Of a stretch of 64,000 nucleotides of DNA, positions 35,968 to 48,319 are shown in pieces; positions within the stretch are counted from its first letter, which is position 1; each line of letters begins with the position of its first letter. Position numbers and translations under genes: made by a program. The notes below the pieces were generated by a model. It ran no database searches. It was not told the DNA's origin and worked only from the letters and a program-made list of their open reading frames with translations. The stretch lies in the NCBI RefSeq assembly GCF_002930105.1, contig NZ_PJRN01000003.1, positions 248,001 through 312,000 on the forward strand, read 5' to 3'. The stretch comes from Billgrantia saliphila. Its GTDB lineage: Bacteria; Pseudomonadota; Gammaproteobacteria; Pseudomonadales; Halomonadaceae.

Positions 35968-37599
35968 TCAGTGCTTGCGCGCTTCTTCGCGCAGAACGAA
36001 TTTCTGGATCTTGCCGGTGGAGGTCTTGGGCAGCTCGGTAAAGATCACCGTCTTCGGCACCTTGAAACGCGCCAAGTGGCTGCGGCAATGCTCGATGATC
36101 TCGGCTTCCGTGACCTCGCCGTAGCCCACCTTGCGCTTGACGAAGGCGCAGGGCGTCTCGCCCCATTTCTCGTCGGGCTTGGCCACCACCGCGGCCTCCT
36201 CCACCGCCGGATGCGAGTAGATGGCGTCCTCGACCTCGATGGTGGAAATGTTTTCGCCGCCGGAAATGATGATGTCCTTGGAGCGGTCCTTGATCTCGAT
36301 GTAGCCGTCCGAGTGCCACACGGCGAGATCGCCGGTGTGGTACCAGCCGCCCTCCAGCGCCTGCTCGGTTGCTGCCTCGTTCTTGAGGTAGCCCTTCATC
36401 ACGTTGTTGCCGCGCATGAGGATCTCACCGATGGTTTGGCCATCCTTGGGCACCGGCTCCAGGGTGTTGGGATCGGCCACGCAGAGCGCTTCGAGCATGT
36501 GATAACGCACGCCCTGGCGCGCCTTGATCTTGGCCCGCTGCTCGAGCGGCAGCTCGTTCCACGCCTCGCGCCAGGCGCACACGGTCACCGGGCCGTAGAC
36601 CTCGGTGAGGCCGTAGACATGGGTGACCTCGATGCCGAGTGTCTCGACGCCGGTTATCACCGAGGCAGGCGGCGCGGCGCCAGCGGTGGTGACCTTCACC
36701 GGGTGATCGAAGGTGCACTTGTCCTCGGCCGGAAGATTGACCAGGCCATTGAGCACAATGGGCGCGCCGCTGAAGTGGGTCACCTTCTCGTCGGCGATCA
36801 GGTTCATGATCTTCCTGGGGTCGACCCGGCGCAGGCATACGCTGGTACCGGCGTTGGCGGCGATGGTCCAGGGGAAGCACCAGCCGTTGCAGTGAAACAT
36901 CGGCAGGGTCCAGAGGTAGACCGGATGGTGCGGCATGGCCCATTCGAGGATGTTGCTCACCGCGTTCAGGTAGGCGCCGCGATGGTGATAGACCACCCCC
37001 TTGGGCTTGCCGGTGGTACCGGAAGTGTAATTGAGCGAGATCGCCTGCCATTCGTCCTCGGGAAGATGATAGGCGTAGTCCGGGTCGCCCTCGGCCAGCA
37101 GTTCCTCGTACTCCAGCTCACCGATGCGCCGCACCTCCCCCTCGAACAGGGCATCGTCGACGTCGATCACCAGCGGCTTGATGGCAAGCCGCGACACGGC
37201 ATCCTCGATCACCCCGGCGAATTCCGGGTCGACCAGGATCGCCCGCGCCTCGCCGTGCTCCAGCATGTAGGCGATGGCGTCGGCATCGAGGCGAATGTTG
37301 AGCGTATTGAGCACGCAGCCGGCCAGCGGCACGCCGAAGTGCGCCTCGAACATGGCCGGCACGTTGGGCAGCATGGCGGCCACCGTCTCGCCGGGGTTGA
37401 TGCCGCGCTGCTCCAGCGCCGAGGCGAGCCGGCGGCAACGCATCCAGGTCTCGCGCCAGCTGCGGCGAACATCGCCATGAATGACCGCCGGGTAGTCGGG
37501 ATAGATGGAGGCGCTGCGCTCGATGAAGGTCAGCGGCGATAGCGCCACGTGGTTAGCCGGCGTCTTGGGCAGGCCCTGTTCGAAGATGCTGTCGTTCAT
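35968..37599 (-). CDS. Acyl-CoA synthetase, medium-chain/AlkK-DmdB-like
   Basis: 543 residues of the ANL adenylate-forming superfamily. The P-loop is NYTSGTTGKPKGVVYHH, the A5 region is VTHVYGLTEVYGP, the hinge region is YHTGDLAVWHSDGY and the catalytic lysine sits in PKTSTGKIQKFVLRE. It activates a carboxylic acid to its CoA thioester. The length and sequence type are those of AlkK-like and DmdB-like ligases; substrate choice cannot be fixed. GGAG precedes the ATG. Confidence 0.92.
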   Translation of the reverse strand: MNDSIFEQGLPKTPANHVALSPLTFIERSASIYPDYPAVIHGDVRRSWRETWMRCRRLASALEQRGINPGETVAAMLPNVPAMFEAHFGVPLAGCVLNTLNIRLDADAIAYMLEHGEARAILVDPEFAGVIEDAVSRLAIKPLVIDVDDALFEGEVRRIGELEYEELLAEGDPDYAYHLPEDEWQAISLNYTSGTTGKPKGVVYHHRGAYLNAVSNILEWAMPHHPVYLWTLPMFHCNGWCFPWTIAANAGTSVCLRRVDPRKIMNLIADEKVTHFSGAPIVLNGLVNLPAEDKCTFDHPVKVTTAGAAPPASVITGVETLGIEVTHVYGLTEVYGPVTVCAWREAWNELPLEQRAKIKARQGVRYHMLEALCVADPNTLEPVPKDGQTIGEILMRGNNVMKGYLKNEAATEQALEGGWYHTGDLAVWHSDGYIEIKDRSKDIIISGGENISTIEVEDAIYSHPAVEEAAVVAKPDEKWGETPCAFVKRKVGYGEVTEAEIIEHCRSHLARFKVPKTVIFTELPKTSTGKIQKFVLREEARKH

Positions 37600-37678
37600 G
37601 GTGGGCTCCGGTGGGTATCGTTATTGTGATAGGCAAGCATGCGCCGCCGGCACGCAGAAGGCCGGCGACGCCGCCGGT

Positions 37679-39478
<1,800 letters not shown>

Positions 39479-39588
39479 GGCAATACCTCAGGAAAACGAT
39501 AACGGCGATAGTAGATTCACTATTTCACGTTAACCATTATCCCTAGGTCGCAGTCAGGTGGCCATGGCAACCGACCGTATAACGCAAC

Positions 39589-39614
39589 GCGCCCGGTGCG
39601 ATGGCACCGGGCGC
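39589..39614 (-). terminator. Stem-loop downstream of the MFS gene
   Basis: GCGCCCGGTGC (39589-39599) pairs with GCACCGGGCGC (39604-39614), an 11-bp stem with a four-base loop, 22 bases beyond the MFS stop codon. The following minus-strand bases (GTTGCGTTAT) are only mildly T-rich. Confidence 0.55.
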
Positions 39615-39636
39615 GAAGAGGAAACGGGAGTATGGA

Positions 39637-41073
39637 TCAGGGGCGGCTGGCGCGCGTCGCATCGTCACCGGTCATGACCGGCTCGTCCGCTCGCTTCTCG
39701 TCCTCCTCATACTCATCCCTGTCACCTTCGGGATAGAAAACGATGTGCGGCTCGTCGGGCGGAGGCGGGCCGACCAGCGGTTCGGCCACTTCCACATCGG
39801 GCACAAGAGCGGACAGATCCTCCATATGCTCATGCTCGATGGCGCCCTGCATCAACTCCTCGGTGACGGCCAGCTCGGCACCCACCGACGACATCGGTGT
39901 CGAGGGAGCGAAGGGCGCCACCGGCATCGGCGCCGGGCGCACGCTGCGCCGCCAAGTGAAGAAGCCCACCAGGAACAGGCTCAGGGCACCGAAGGCCCAG
40001 AACAGTCCGGTATCGCCGACCCAGGCCATGACCGGCGAGATCATCGGCGGACTCACCGCCGAGCCGATGGCGTTGATCATCAACAGGCCCTGGCTCATGC
40101 GCACCAGCGCTCCCGCCGGCGCGCGGTCGGCGGCATGGCTCACCGCCACCGGATAGAGCGCGAAGACGCCGCCGCCGAGCAGGAACAGCAACGCCGCCAA
40201 CACCCACGACTGAAGAGGTAACAACAGCATGCCGGCGGAAATCAGGGCGCAGAAGGCACCGATCAGGATCAGCACCATCTGGCGGTCGTGGCGGTCGGAC
40301 CAGCGCCCGATGGGATACTGCAGCAGCATGGCGCCAAGCACCACGACGGCCATCATCTGGCCGACCTGCGCGACCGACAGGCCGACGCGCTGCAGATAGA
40401 GCGGCAACAGGGAGTAAACGGCCGCCACCGCCAGGCCGGAACCGAAGCTGCCCATTACCCCGGTGGGCGTCATGGTGATCAGGCGCATCGGCGACAGCGG
40501 CTCGGCATGCTCGATCAGCGGCGAGACCCGCGGGATCATCGCCATGGGGAGCACCGACAGCGAGGCCAGCATGCCGATGACCATGAAGGGGGCGGTTTCG
40601 CCCATGGCGTCGGTCACCCCCAGCAGCAGTTGCCCGACCACACCGGCGGCATAGAGCGAGATCATGTAGAGCGCCAGCAGGCGCCCGCGCACTTTCTGGT
40701 CGCCCGAGGTGAGCAACCAACTCTCGATCACCAGGTAGACCCCGACCGTGGCCCAGCCACCGACCAGGCGTAGCGCAAACCAGGCCCAGGGCTCGAAGAA
40801 CAGCGCCTGCAGCAGCACGGTGACCGCCACCAGCGAGGCGAAGCTGCCATAGGCGCGAATGTGACCGATGCGCAGCAATAGCCTGTCGTTGAACATGGCG
40901 CCCAGCGCCAGGCCGATGAAATAGGCGGACGAGACCCAGCCGATGACCACCGGCGACTCCCCGGCCGCATCCAACCGCAGGGTAATCAGCGTGGCCAGGA
41001 AACCGTTGCCGATCCCCAGAATGAACAGCCCCAGTAGGGGAGCCAGGGCCATGGCCAGCAATTGGCGCGACAT
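39637..41073 (-). CDS. MFS transporter (YcaD-like) with acidic C-terminal tail
   Basis: 478 residues. About twelve membrane spans occupy residues 5-390. The loop 2-3 motif is GAMFNDRLLLRIGHIRAYG and loop 8-9 has YPIGRWSDRHDRQMV. A cytosolic tail of some 85 residues follows and is rich in Glu, Asp and Pro (for example EGDRDEYEEDEKRADEP). This tail is longer than in E. coli YcaD. The transported solute is unknown. TGAGG precedes the ATG. Confidence 0.88.
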   Translation of the reverse strand: MSRQLLAMALAPLLGLFILGIGNGFLATLITLRLDAAGESPVVIGWVSSAYFIGLALGAMFNDRLLLRIGHIRAYGSFASLVAVTVLLQALFFEPWAWFALRLVGGWATVGVYLVIESWLLTSGDQKVRGRLLALYMISLYAAGVVGQLLLGVTDAMGETAPFMVIGMLASLSVLPMAMIPRVSPLIEHAEPLSPMRLITMTPTGVMGSFGSGLAVAAVYSLLPLYLQRVGLSVAQVGQMMAVVVLGAMLLQYPIGRWSDRHDRQMVLILIGAFCALISAGMLLLPLQSWVLAALLFLLGGGVFALYPVAVSHAADRAPAGALVRMSQGLLMINAIGSAVSPPMISPVMAWVGDTGLFWAFGALSLFLVGFFTWRRSVRPAPMPVAPFAPSTPMSSVGAELAVTEELMQGAIEHEHMEDLSALVPDVEVAEPLVGPPPPDEPHIVFYPEGDRDEYEEDEKRADEPVMTGDDATRASRP

Positions 41074-41295
41074 GCAGAAGCCTCACTCGGAAGGTGACAC
41101 GTGACGATACGAGAAGATGGCAGATAACCCCGTTGACTGCCTACGCATGACACGTACGAGCGACTCGGGCGATACGCCGCCCTTGACCAGGGCGCGCGAA
41201 TCATACGCCCGCTGCGCCACGAGTCAATCGCTTTCTCGGGGTGCCTGGTGAGATATGGTGTTTTCGCCGGGAACTCAACCCCACCGCAGCCACTT

Positions 41296-41931
41296 TCACT
41301 GTTTTTGCAGCAGCGCTACATCGGCGGCGGGAAACTCGACGCACATACCGAGCCGCCCCGCCAGCCATTCGAAGCTAATCTCGCTGAAGAAGCACACATG
41401 GGTCGGGTCGAGAATGTAGTGCCAGCGGGCAAAGGCCTCTTCAGAGGTCACGCGCTTGGTCATTACTCCAAGCCACCCACCGGCAGGGAGCAGCGCCGCG
41501 AGCCGCTCGAACTCACGGCCCGGCCGGAACAGGTGTTCCGCCACTTCGGTCGCGGTGACGAAGTCGTAGCCTCGATCGAGTACCGCACGATCCGGGGCGT
41601 AGAAGGGATCGTAGATCGCCATGGAGTGCCCCGCCTCCTCGAACATCAGCGACAGCGTGGGCCCGGGGCCGGCGCCGAAATCGAGCCCGCACGCGCCGGG
41701 GGCCAACCGGCTGTGCAGCGGCTCGAACAGTCGCGCCAGGAAGCGCCGGTAGCCCGGGTCGTCGGGACGGTTCTGGTGCTGGTCGTAGACGGCCTTCTCC
41801 GCCTCGGGCGCGATGCGCTGCTCGGGGGGCACGAAAGCCAGCTGGCAGCGCTCGCAGCGATAGTAGTCGCGGCGCGCATCACGATGGAAATGGCGCGTGC
41901 GGGTCGCATCGCATAGCGGGCAGGTCGGCAT
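41296..41931 (-). CDS. SAM-dependent methyltransferase with zinc-ribbon N terminus
   Basis: 211 residues. Cysteine pairs CPLC (residues 4-7) and CERC (about 26-29) form a zinc ribbon. A Rossmann-type methyltransferase follows with motif I GLDFGAGPGPTLSLM, the acidic motif II AIYDPFY and the post-motif FVTATEVAEHLFRP. This layout is that of class I methyltransferases of the Methyltransf_23 type. Substrate unknown. AAAGGA precedes the ATG. Confidence 0.87.
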   Translation of the reverse strand: MPTCPLCDATRTRHFHRDARRDYYRCERCQLAFVPPEQRIAPEAEKAVYDQHQNRPDDPGYRRFLARLFEPLHSRLAPGACGLDFGAGPGPTLSLMFEEAGHSMAIYDPFYAPDRAVLDRGYDFVTATEVAEHLFRPGREFERLAALLPAGGWLGVMTKRVTSEEAFARWHYILDPTHVCFFSEISFEWLAGRLGMCVEFPAADVALLQKQ

Positions 41932-41997
41932 CGTCGTATCCTTTTATGGCTGACGAATCAAAGCGTATCGAATACACACCACAACGAGGAGGCCTGC

Positions 41998-42390
41998 ATG
42001 CTGTCAGGTCTGGATCATCTGGTCATTACCGTAACCGACATTTCACGCGCCGTGGACTTCTACTCCCGGGTGCTCGGGCTCGAAGTGCGCTATCGCGACC
42101 GCGAGCGCGTCGATCTCATGCTCGGCGACATTGCCCTGCGCCTGCACTGGACCGACACCGACATCGTGCCGCGAGCCGCCACCCCGACGCCGGGCAGCCT
42201 CGACCTCTGCTTGCGCAGCCTGCTGCCGCTGGAGGAAGTGCGCCGCCACCTGGAGGCCCTCGACGTCGAAGTGGAACTGGGGCCCGTCACCCGCCAAGGG
42301 GCCAACGGCAGCATCGAATCGCTCTATCTTCGCGACCCCGACGGCAACCTGCTGGAAATCAGCCGCCCGTCCCGCGATGGCGGCGAATGA
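41998..42390 (+). CDS. VOC-family (glyoxalase/bleomycin resistance) protein
   Basis: 130 residues, one VOC module pair. The start MLSGLDHLVITVTDISRAVDFYSRVLGL is typical (His7 as first metal ligand), and the C-terminal YLRDPDGNLLEIS carries the Glu ligand. These metal enzymes include lyases, isomerases and antibiotic-binding proteins; the substrate is open. GAGGAGG precedes the ATG. It is the first of three closely spaced plus-strand genes. Confidence 0.9.
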   Translation: MLSGLDHLVITVTDISRAVDFYSRVLGLEVRYRDRERVDLMLGDIALRLHWTDTDIVPRAATPTPGSLDLCLRSLLPLEEVRRHLEALDVEVELGPVTRQGANGSIESLYLRDPDGNLLEISRPSRDGGE

Positions 42391-42459
42391 TGCTCACCGC
42401 TGGCATTGTCGCTGTCGGCCGGTATCATTGGCGCCAACATTCCGTTTTTGGGACGCCGC

Positions 42460-42852
42460 ATGAACGACAACCCGCAGCGCAACGATGCTTCCGATCATCA
42501 TGTCGTGACCGAATCGGGCGGCAAGCCCGACACGACCCTTCCACTCGTCGTCTACGCCCTCTACCTGGCGGGCATCGTGACCGGGGGATTGACCGCCCTG
42601 ATAGGCATCGTGATCGCCTACGTCTACCGGGGCAACGGGCCGCACTGGCTCGATGAGCATTACCGCTACCAGATCCGCACGTTCTGGCTGGCCATGCTCT
42701 ATTTCGCCATTTCGGCCCTGCTGACGCTGGTGATGATCGGCTTCATCACCTGGTTGCTGGTCGTGGTCTGGCTGGTGGTACGCTGCGTCAAGGGCATGAA
42801 GCGACTGCAGGAACACCGCGAACCGGCCAACGTGGATGCCTGGCTGCTCTGA
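42460..42852 (+). CDS. Small membrane protein (DUF4870-like)
   Basis: 130 residues with a hydrophilic N terminus of about 27 residues and about three membrane spans. The segment WLDEHYRYQIRTFWLAMLY between spans recalls DUF4870-type proteins. No function is known. The start at 42460 has only a weak ribosome binding site; an in-frame ATG at 42406 is possible but overlaps nothing useful. Confidence 0.7.
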   Translation: MNDNPQRNDASDHHVVTESGGKPDTTLPLVVYALYLAGIVTGGLTALIGIVIAYVYRGNGPHWLDEHYRYQIRTFWLAMLYFAISALLTLVMIGFITWLLVVVWLVVRCVKGMKRLQEHREPANVDAWLL

Positions 42853-42856
42853 GCCC

Positions 42857-43786
42857 ATGAGCGATACGTCGTCCCCCGCTTCCACCCTGCAGGGCCGGGT
42901 CATAGCCCTGCTCTGGCGCACGCTGGCCGGGCGCCGGCCGCACACGCTATGGCGGTTGGCTCACATGGCCGGCCCCCTCATCTATCGCTTCAGCCAGCGT
43001 GAACGTGAAGTCACCGAAATCAACCTGGCGGAAGTCTTTCCCGAGCGCAGCGCAGCGGCACGACGCCGCCTGGCGCGGGAGAGCCTGGTTCATTCGACTG
43101 CCACCATGCTGGAGCTGGGCTTCGCCTGGATGGCCCGCCCGGAACGGGTCGAAGCCGCCATTCGCGAGATCCACGGCCGTGAGCTGCTCGACGAGGCCCG
43201 CGCCGAAGGCCGGGGCGTCATCGTGCTGGCTCCCCATTTCGGCAACTGGGAAGTGCTCAATTTCTGGCTATCGAGCCACTTCCCCTTCACCGCCATGTAC
43301 GAGCCGCCCAAGATCGCCGAGCTAGACCCAGTGATCCGCCAAGGGCGTGAGCGCATGGGTGCCAAGCTCGTCCCCACCAATCCGCGCGGCGTGGCGGCGC
43401 TACTGAAGGCGCTCAAGCGTAGCGAGGCGGTGGGAATCCTGCCCGATCAGGAGCCGAGCTGGGGTAGCGGCGTGTTCGCTCCCTTCTATCACCGTCTTGC
43501 CTACACCGCGACCCTGCTGCCCAAGCTGGTCGCGCGCACCGATGCGCGCGTGGTCACCGGCGTGGCCCGCCGCCTGCCGCGGGGCGGCTTCGCCATCCAT
43601 TTCCTCGCCGCGGACGAGCGCGTCTATGCCGCCGACGACGAGACCTCTGCCACCGGCGTCAACGCCTGCGTCGAGGCTGCCATCGCCCTCGATCCCGCCC
43701 AGTACCAATGGGAGTACAAGCGCTATCGCAAGGTAGTCGAGCAGCAGCAAGGCCACCCGGATCACAAATCGTTCCGTCTCTACTGA
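42857..43786 (+). CDS. Lysophospholipid/lipid A acyltransferase, LpxL/HtrB family
   Basis: 309 residues. The catalytic H-x4-E/D motif is APHFGNWEVLNF, followed by the substrate-binding stretch MYEPPKIAELDPVIRQGRER and GILPDQEP. The N terminus is hydrophobic, as in membrane-attached LpxL enzymes, which add secondary acyl chains to lipid A on the cytosolic face. With the LpxR-like gene it is one of two lipid A-linked genes in the window, but they are far apart. It starts four bases after the membrane protein's stop. Confidence 0.9.
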   Translation: MSDTSSPASTLQGRVIALLWRTLAGRRPHTLWRLAHMAGPLIYRFSQREREVTEINLAEVFPERSAAARRRLARESLVHSTATMLELGFAWMARPERVEAAIREIHGRELLDEARAEGRGVIVLAPHFGNWEVLNFWLSSHFPFTAMYEPPKIAELDPVIRQGRERMGAKLVPTNPRGVAALLKALKRSEAVGILPDQEPSWGSGVFAPFYHRLAYTATLLPKLVARTDARVVTGVARRLPRGGFAIHFLAADERVYAADDETSATGVNACVEAAIALDPAQYQWEYKRYRKVVEQQQGHPDHKSFRLY

Positions 43787-43854
43787 CACTGCATCGACAC
43801 GCATTTACCATCGCTGGCTGGCAAGCCGGCCCTATCCTGCTAGACTGCCTGCAA

Positions 43855-43972
43855 CGCTTGACGGGGTGCCGGTGGAACCGGCTGAGATCGCCATACGACA
43901 CTGCTTGCAGGCTGTCGTCACGGCGGGGCCCGTAGAACCTGATCCGGCTCGTACCGGCGTAGGGATCAAGCG
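43855..43972 (+). ncRNA. TPP riboswitch (THI box) upstream of tenA
   Basis: The conserved elements appear in order: P1 strand CGCTTGA, GGGGTGCC, CTGAGAT, AACCTGATCCGG, GTACCGGCGTAGGGA, and P1 partner TCAAGCG. The P3 arm is extended, with ACGACA pairing TGTCGT. It lies 68 bases after the acyltransferase gene and 78 bases before tenA. It binds thiamine pyrophosphate and lowers expression when the cofactor is plentiful. Confidence 0.95.
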
Positions 43973-44019
43973 GTGGCCGCGTACCCTGCCCTTCCGCGTC
44001 ACCTCTTTCTCCTCGCCCG

Positions 44020-44044
44020 CTCCGGATCGTGCCACGTACCGGAG
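44020..44044 (+). promoter_or_regulatory. Shine-Dalgarno sequestering stem in the tenA leader
   Basis: CTCCGG (44020-44025) pairs perfectly with CCGGAG (44039-44044), the latter being the tenA ribosome binding site. With TPP bound, formation of this stem would block translation. No intrinsic terminator is seen between riboswitch and ATG, so control is probably translational. Confidence 0.6.
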
Positions 44045-44049
44045 GCAAG

Positions 44050-44718
44050 ATGGGCTACCGCTTCACCGACCTTACGAACGCCTGCCAGGCCGACTGGCGT
44101 GCCTACATCGAGCACGACTTCGTGCGCGAGTTGGGCGCCGGCACTCTCGAGGAAGGCGCCTTTCGCCACTACCTGCAGCAGGACTATCTGTTCCTGATCC
44201 ACTTCGCCCGTGCCTATGCCCTGGCCGCCTACAAGAGCCGCAGCCTCACCGACCTGCGCCAGGCTCATGAAGGCCTCAAGGCGATCCTCGACGTGGAACT
44301 CGATCTGCACGTGGGCTACTGCCGCGAATGGGGCATCGACGAGGAGCAGCTGGCTGCGTTGCCCGAAGCCCGGGCGACGATGGCCTATACCCGCTACGTA
44401 CTCGACACCGGTAACCGCGGCGACCTGCTCGACCTGCACGTGGCGCTTGCTCCCTGCCTGGTGGGCTATGGAGAGATCGCCCATTGGCTGAATGCCCAGG
44501 CGTTTACCGTGCGTGGCGCAGCCAACCCCTCCGAGGCGTGGATCGCCATGTACGAGAGCGAGGAATTCCAGGACGCCATGCGCGCCGAGCTCGGATGGCT
44601 CGACGCACGCCTGGCCGACGTGACCCCGGCGCGCTTTGACGAGCTCTCCGAGGTGTTCCGCGATGCCACGCGACTCGAGATCGATTTCTGGCAGATGGGA
44701 CTGGATCGCGCGATCTGA
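44050..44718 (+). CDS. tenA: TenA-family aminopyrimidine hydrolase (thiaminase II)
   Basis: 222 residues, all-helical TenA fold. Starts at an ATG just after CCGGAGGC. Typical marks are FVRELGAGTLEEGAFRHYL, QQDYLFLIHFARAYALAA, and the conserved Cys in VALAPCLVGYGEIA; the Glu near the C terminus lies in RLEIDFWQM. TenA salvages the HMP pyrimidine from degraded thiamine. It is directly controlled by the TPP riboswitch upstream and precedes thiC. Confidence 0.92.
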   Translation: MGYRFTDLTNACQADWRAYIEHDFVRELGAGTLEEGAFRHYLQQDYLFLIHFARAYALAAYKSRSLTDLRQAHEGLKAILDVELDLHVGYCREWGIDEEQLAALPEARATMAYTRYVLDTGNRGDLLDLHVALAPCLVGYGEIAHWLNAQAFTVRGAANPSEAWIAMYESEEFQDAMRAELGWLDARLADVTPARFDELSEVFRDATRLEIDFWQMGLDRAI

Positions 44719-44785
44719 CCCGCTGCCGTGCAAGACCGTTGCCGCTGCGAAGCATGAGGAGCGGAAACGACCTGCCCGCCGATAG

Positions 44786-46873
<2,088 letters not shown>

Positions 46874-46888
46874 TCTCACTTCCACCTA

Positions 46889-46921
46889 AACACGCCGGCC
46901 TGAAAACCGGCGTGTTTTTTG
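46889..46921 (+). terminator. Rho-independent terminator after thiC
   Basis: ACACGCCGG and CCGGCGTGT form a 9-bp stem with an eight-base loop (CCTGAAAA), followed by a run of T on the plus strand. It lies 16 bases after the thiC stop. Confidence 0.95.
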
Positions 46922-46993
46922 TTACCGAGCAGGCGACAGCCGTCAAGGCTCGGATGTAGCCTGTAGGGACATGGAAGATTTGGGAGCGAGCCC

Positions 46994-48241
46994 ATGCCTC
47001 ACCTGCATGTCGCGTTGGTGACCGAGCGCCCCGAAGCGAGCCTGATACCGGTACTGCAGCTGCGCCCACAGGAGGTCGAGCTGGTGCCGTACCGGTCGAC
47101 GCAGTTGGATGTGGAGCGTCTGGCGATCCTGCTGCGCCATGAGCTGCCCGCGGGTACCGATATACACGTTCATGCCGACATGCCTTCGAGCGCCCCTCAG
47201 CGCACCGGCGAATACTTCGACGCTCTCGCCGAGGCGCTCCAGCGCCGGCAGTTCGACGAACCCAACCTGTCGATCACCTACGATCCGGGCAACTGCGATA
47301 TTCCTACCGCCCTATTGCTGCAGCAAGCCATGCGGCGTTGTGACGCCGATTGGCTATACGTGGACGAAAGGGCCAATGCGCTCTACCGCATGGCCTCGGG
47401 TTCCCCTTCCTCCAACCCCGAGGTGCTGGCCATCGAGCCGGTACTGGACATCGATCGTTATCTCCAGGCCAACGGTCGCAAGCGGGTACGCGCCCTTTCC
47501 GACGGCACCGAATGGCAGCGAACCTGCGAGCGGCGCAGATCGCTGACGCACTACCTGGCGCAGCATGCCGACCGGCTGGCCGGTCTGCTCGGAGAGCTCA
47601 ACGACATCGTGCATGGCCCGGGTGGCGTACTGGAACGGCGCGCCCAGCACGCCCCCGTCCTGCGCCAGGGCGCCAGCCGCCAGCGCCTGCATCGTCCGCC
47701 CCAGTTCCCCGCTACCGACGCCTTGACCAAGCTGCACGAAGCCGGCCTGTTGCGCTGGACCAGCGCCCAACCGCTGGAGGTGGAGGTGGCCACGCTCGAG
47801 GGTGCGCTCTATCTCGGCGGCAGCTGGCTCGCCGAGTACGCCTGGCACAGTGCACGCGAGGCGGGGTTGTCCCAGGTTTGCTGTGGCACCCATATCCTCG
47901 ACCTGGACGTCGACCGCAACGACCAGCCGGTGATACCGGCCTGTCTGGCCGTCGAGAACAACCGCTTGCTGTTCCTCGAGAGCCTGATCGCGCGCCCCGG
48001 GCCGCAGGCTTGCCTGCAGCAGGGCCTGCAGCGCCTGCATGAGCTGCTCAATCATTCGGCCGGGCTCGCCGCCACCCGGCTATTGCTGGCCTGCGGCGAG
48101 TTCGACCGGGCCCAGCGGCGCCTGACCGAATTGCAGCGCGCCCAAGGGCCGCGAGTCGAGGTGGTGGAAAGCGGCGACTTGAAGCATCTGCCTGCCCTGC
48201 TGGCGCACTGGAAGGAGCATGGCCGCTGGCCGGGCAGCTGA
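46994..48241 (+). CDS. DUF1887-family protein: CARF-like domain plus degenerate PD-(D/E)XK nuclease
   Basis: 415 residues, GGGAG before the ATG. The N-terminal part (about 1-140) is Rossmann-like (HVALVTERPEASLIPVLQL), as in CARF domains of the VC1899/Card1 (Can2) family. The C-terminal part (about 270-410) aligns by eye with the DUF1887 nuclease: GGSWLAEYAW, LDLDVDRN, NNRLLFLESLI, GLAATRLLLA, DLKHLPALLAHW. The Asp and the second Glu are kept, but the E-x-K motif reads E-S-L, so the catalytic lysine is missing. Card1-type proteins act on cyclic oligoadenylate from type III CRISPR; no cas gene or CRISPR array is in the window. It is monocistronic. Confidence 0.7.
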   Translation: MPHLHVALVTERPEASLIPVLQLRPQEVELVPYRSTQLDVERLAILLRHELPAGTDIHVHADMPSSAPQRTGEYFDALAEALQRRQFDEPNLSITYDPGNCDIPTALLLQQAMRRCDADWLYVDERANALYRMASGSPSSNPEVLAIEPVLDIDRYLQANGRKRVRALSDGTEWQRTCERRRSLTHYLAQHADRLAGLLGELNDIVHGPGGVLERRAQHAPVLRQGASRQRLHRPPQFPATDALTKLHEAGLLRWTSAQPLEVEVATLEGALYLGGSWLAEYAWHSAREAGLSQVCCGTHILDLDVDRNDQPVIPACLAVENNRLLFLESLIARPGPQACLQQGLQRLHELLNHSAGLAATRLLLACGEFDRAQRRLTELQRAQGPRVEVVESGDLKHLPALLAHWKEHGRWPGS

Positions 48242-48261
48242 ATTTCGCCTTGTCGCGGCAC

Positions 48262-48290
48262 GAAAAACGCCCTCGGCAGAACCGAGGGCG
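48262..48290 (-). terminator. Rho-independent terminator of the outer-membrane protein gene
   Basis: CGCCCTCGG (48268-48276) and its complement (48282-48290) form a 9-bp stem; on the minus strand it is followed by five T (GTTTTTCG). It lies 29 bases past the stop codon of the barrel protein. Confidence 0.9.
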
Positions 48291-48319
48291 CCAGGCGCGT
48301 ATCGTTGACGGGCCTCGCT

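Noticed and set aside
46994..48241. An active type III CRISPR locus around the DUF1887 gene
   Set aside because: No repeat-spacer array and no cas gene are seen in the window. Neighbours are thiC and an outer-membrane barrel.
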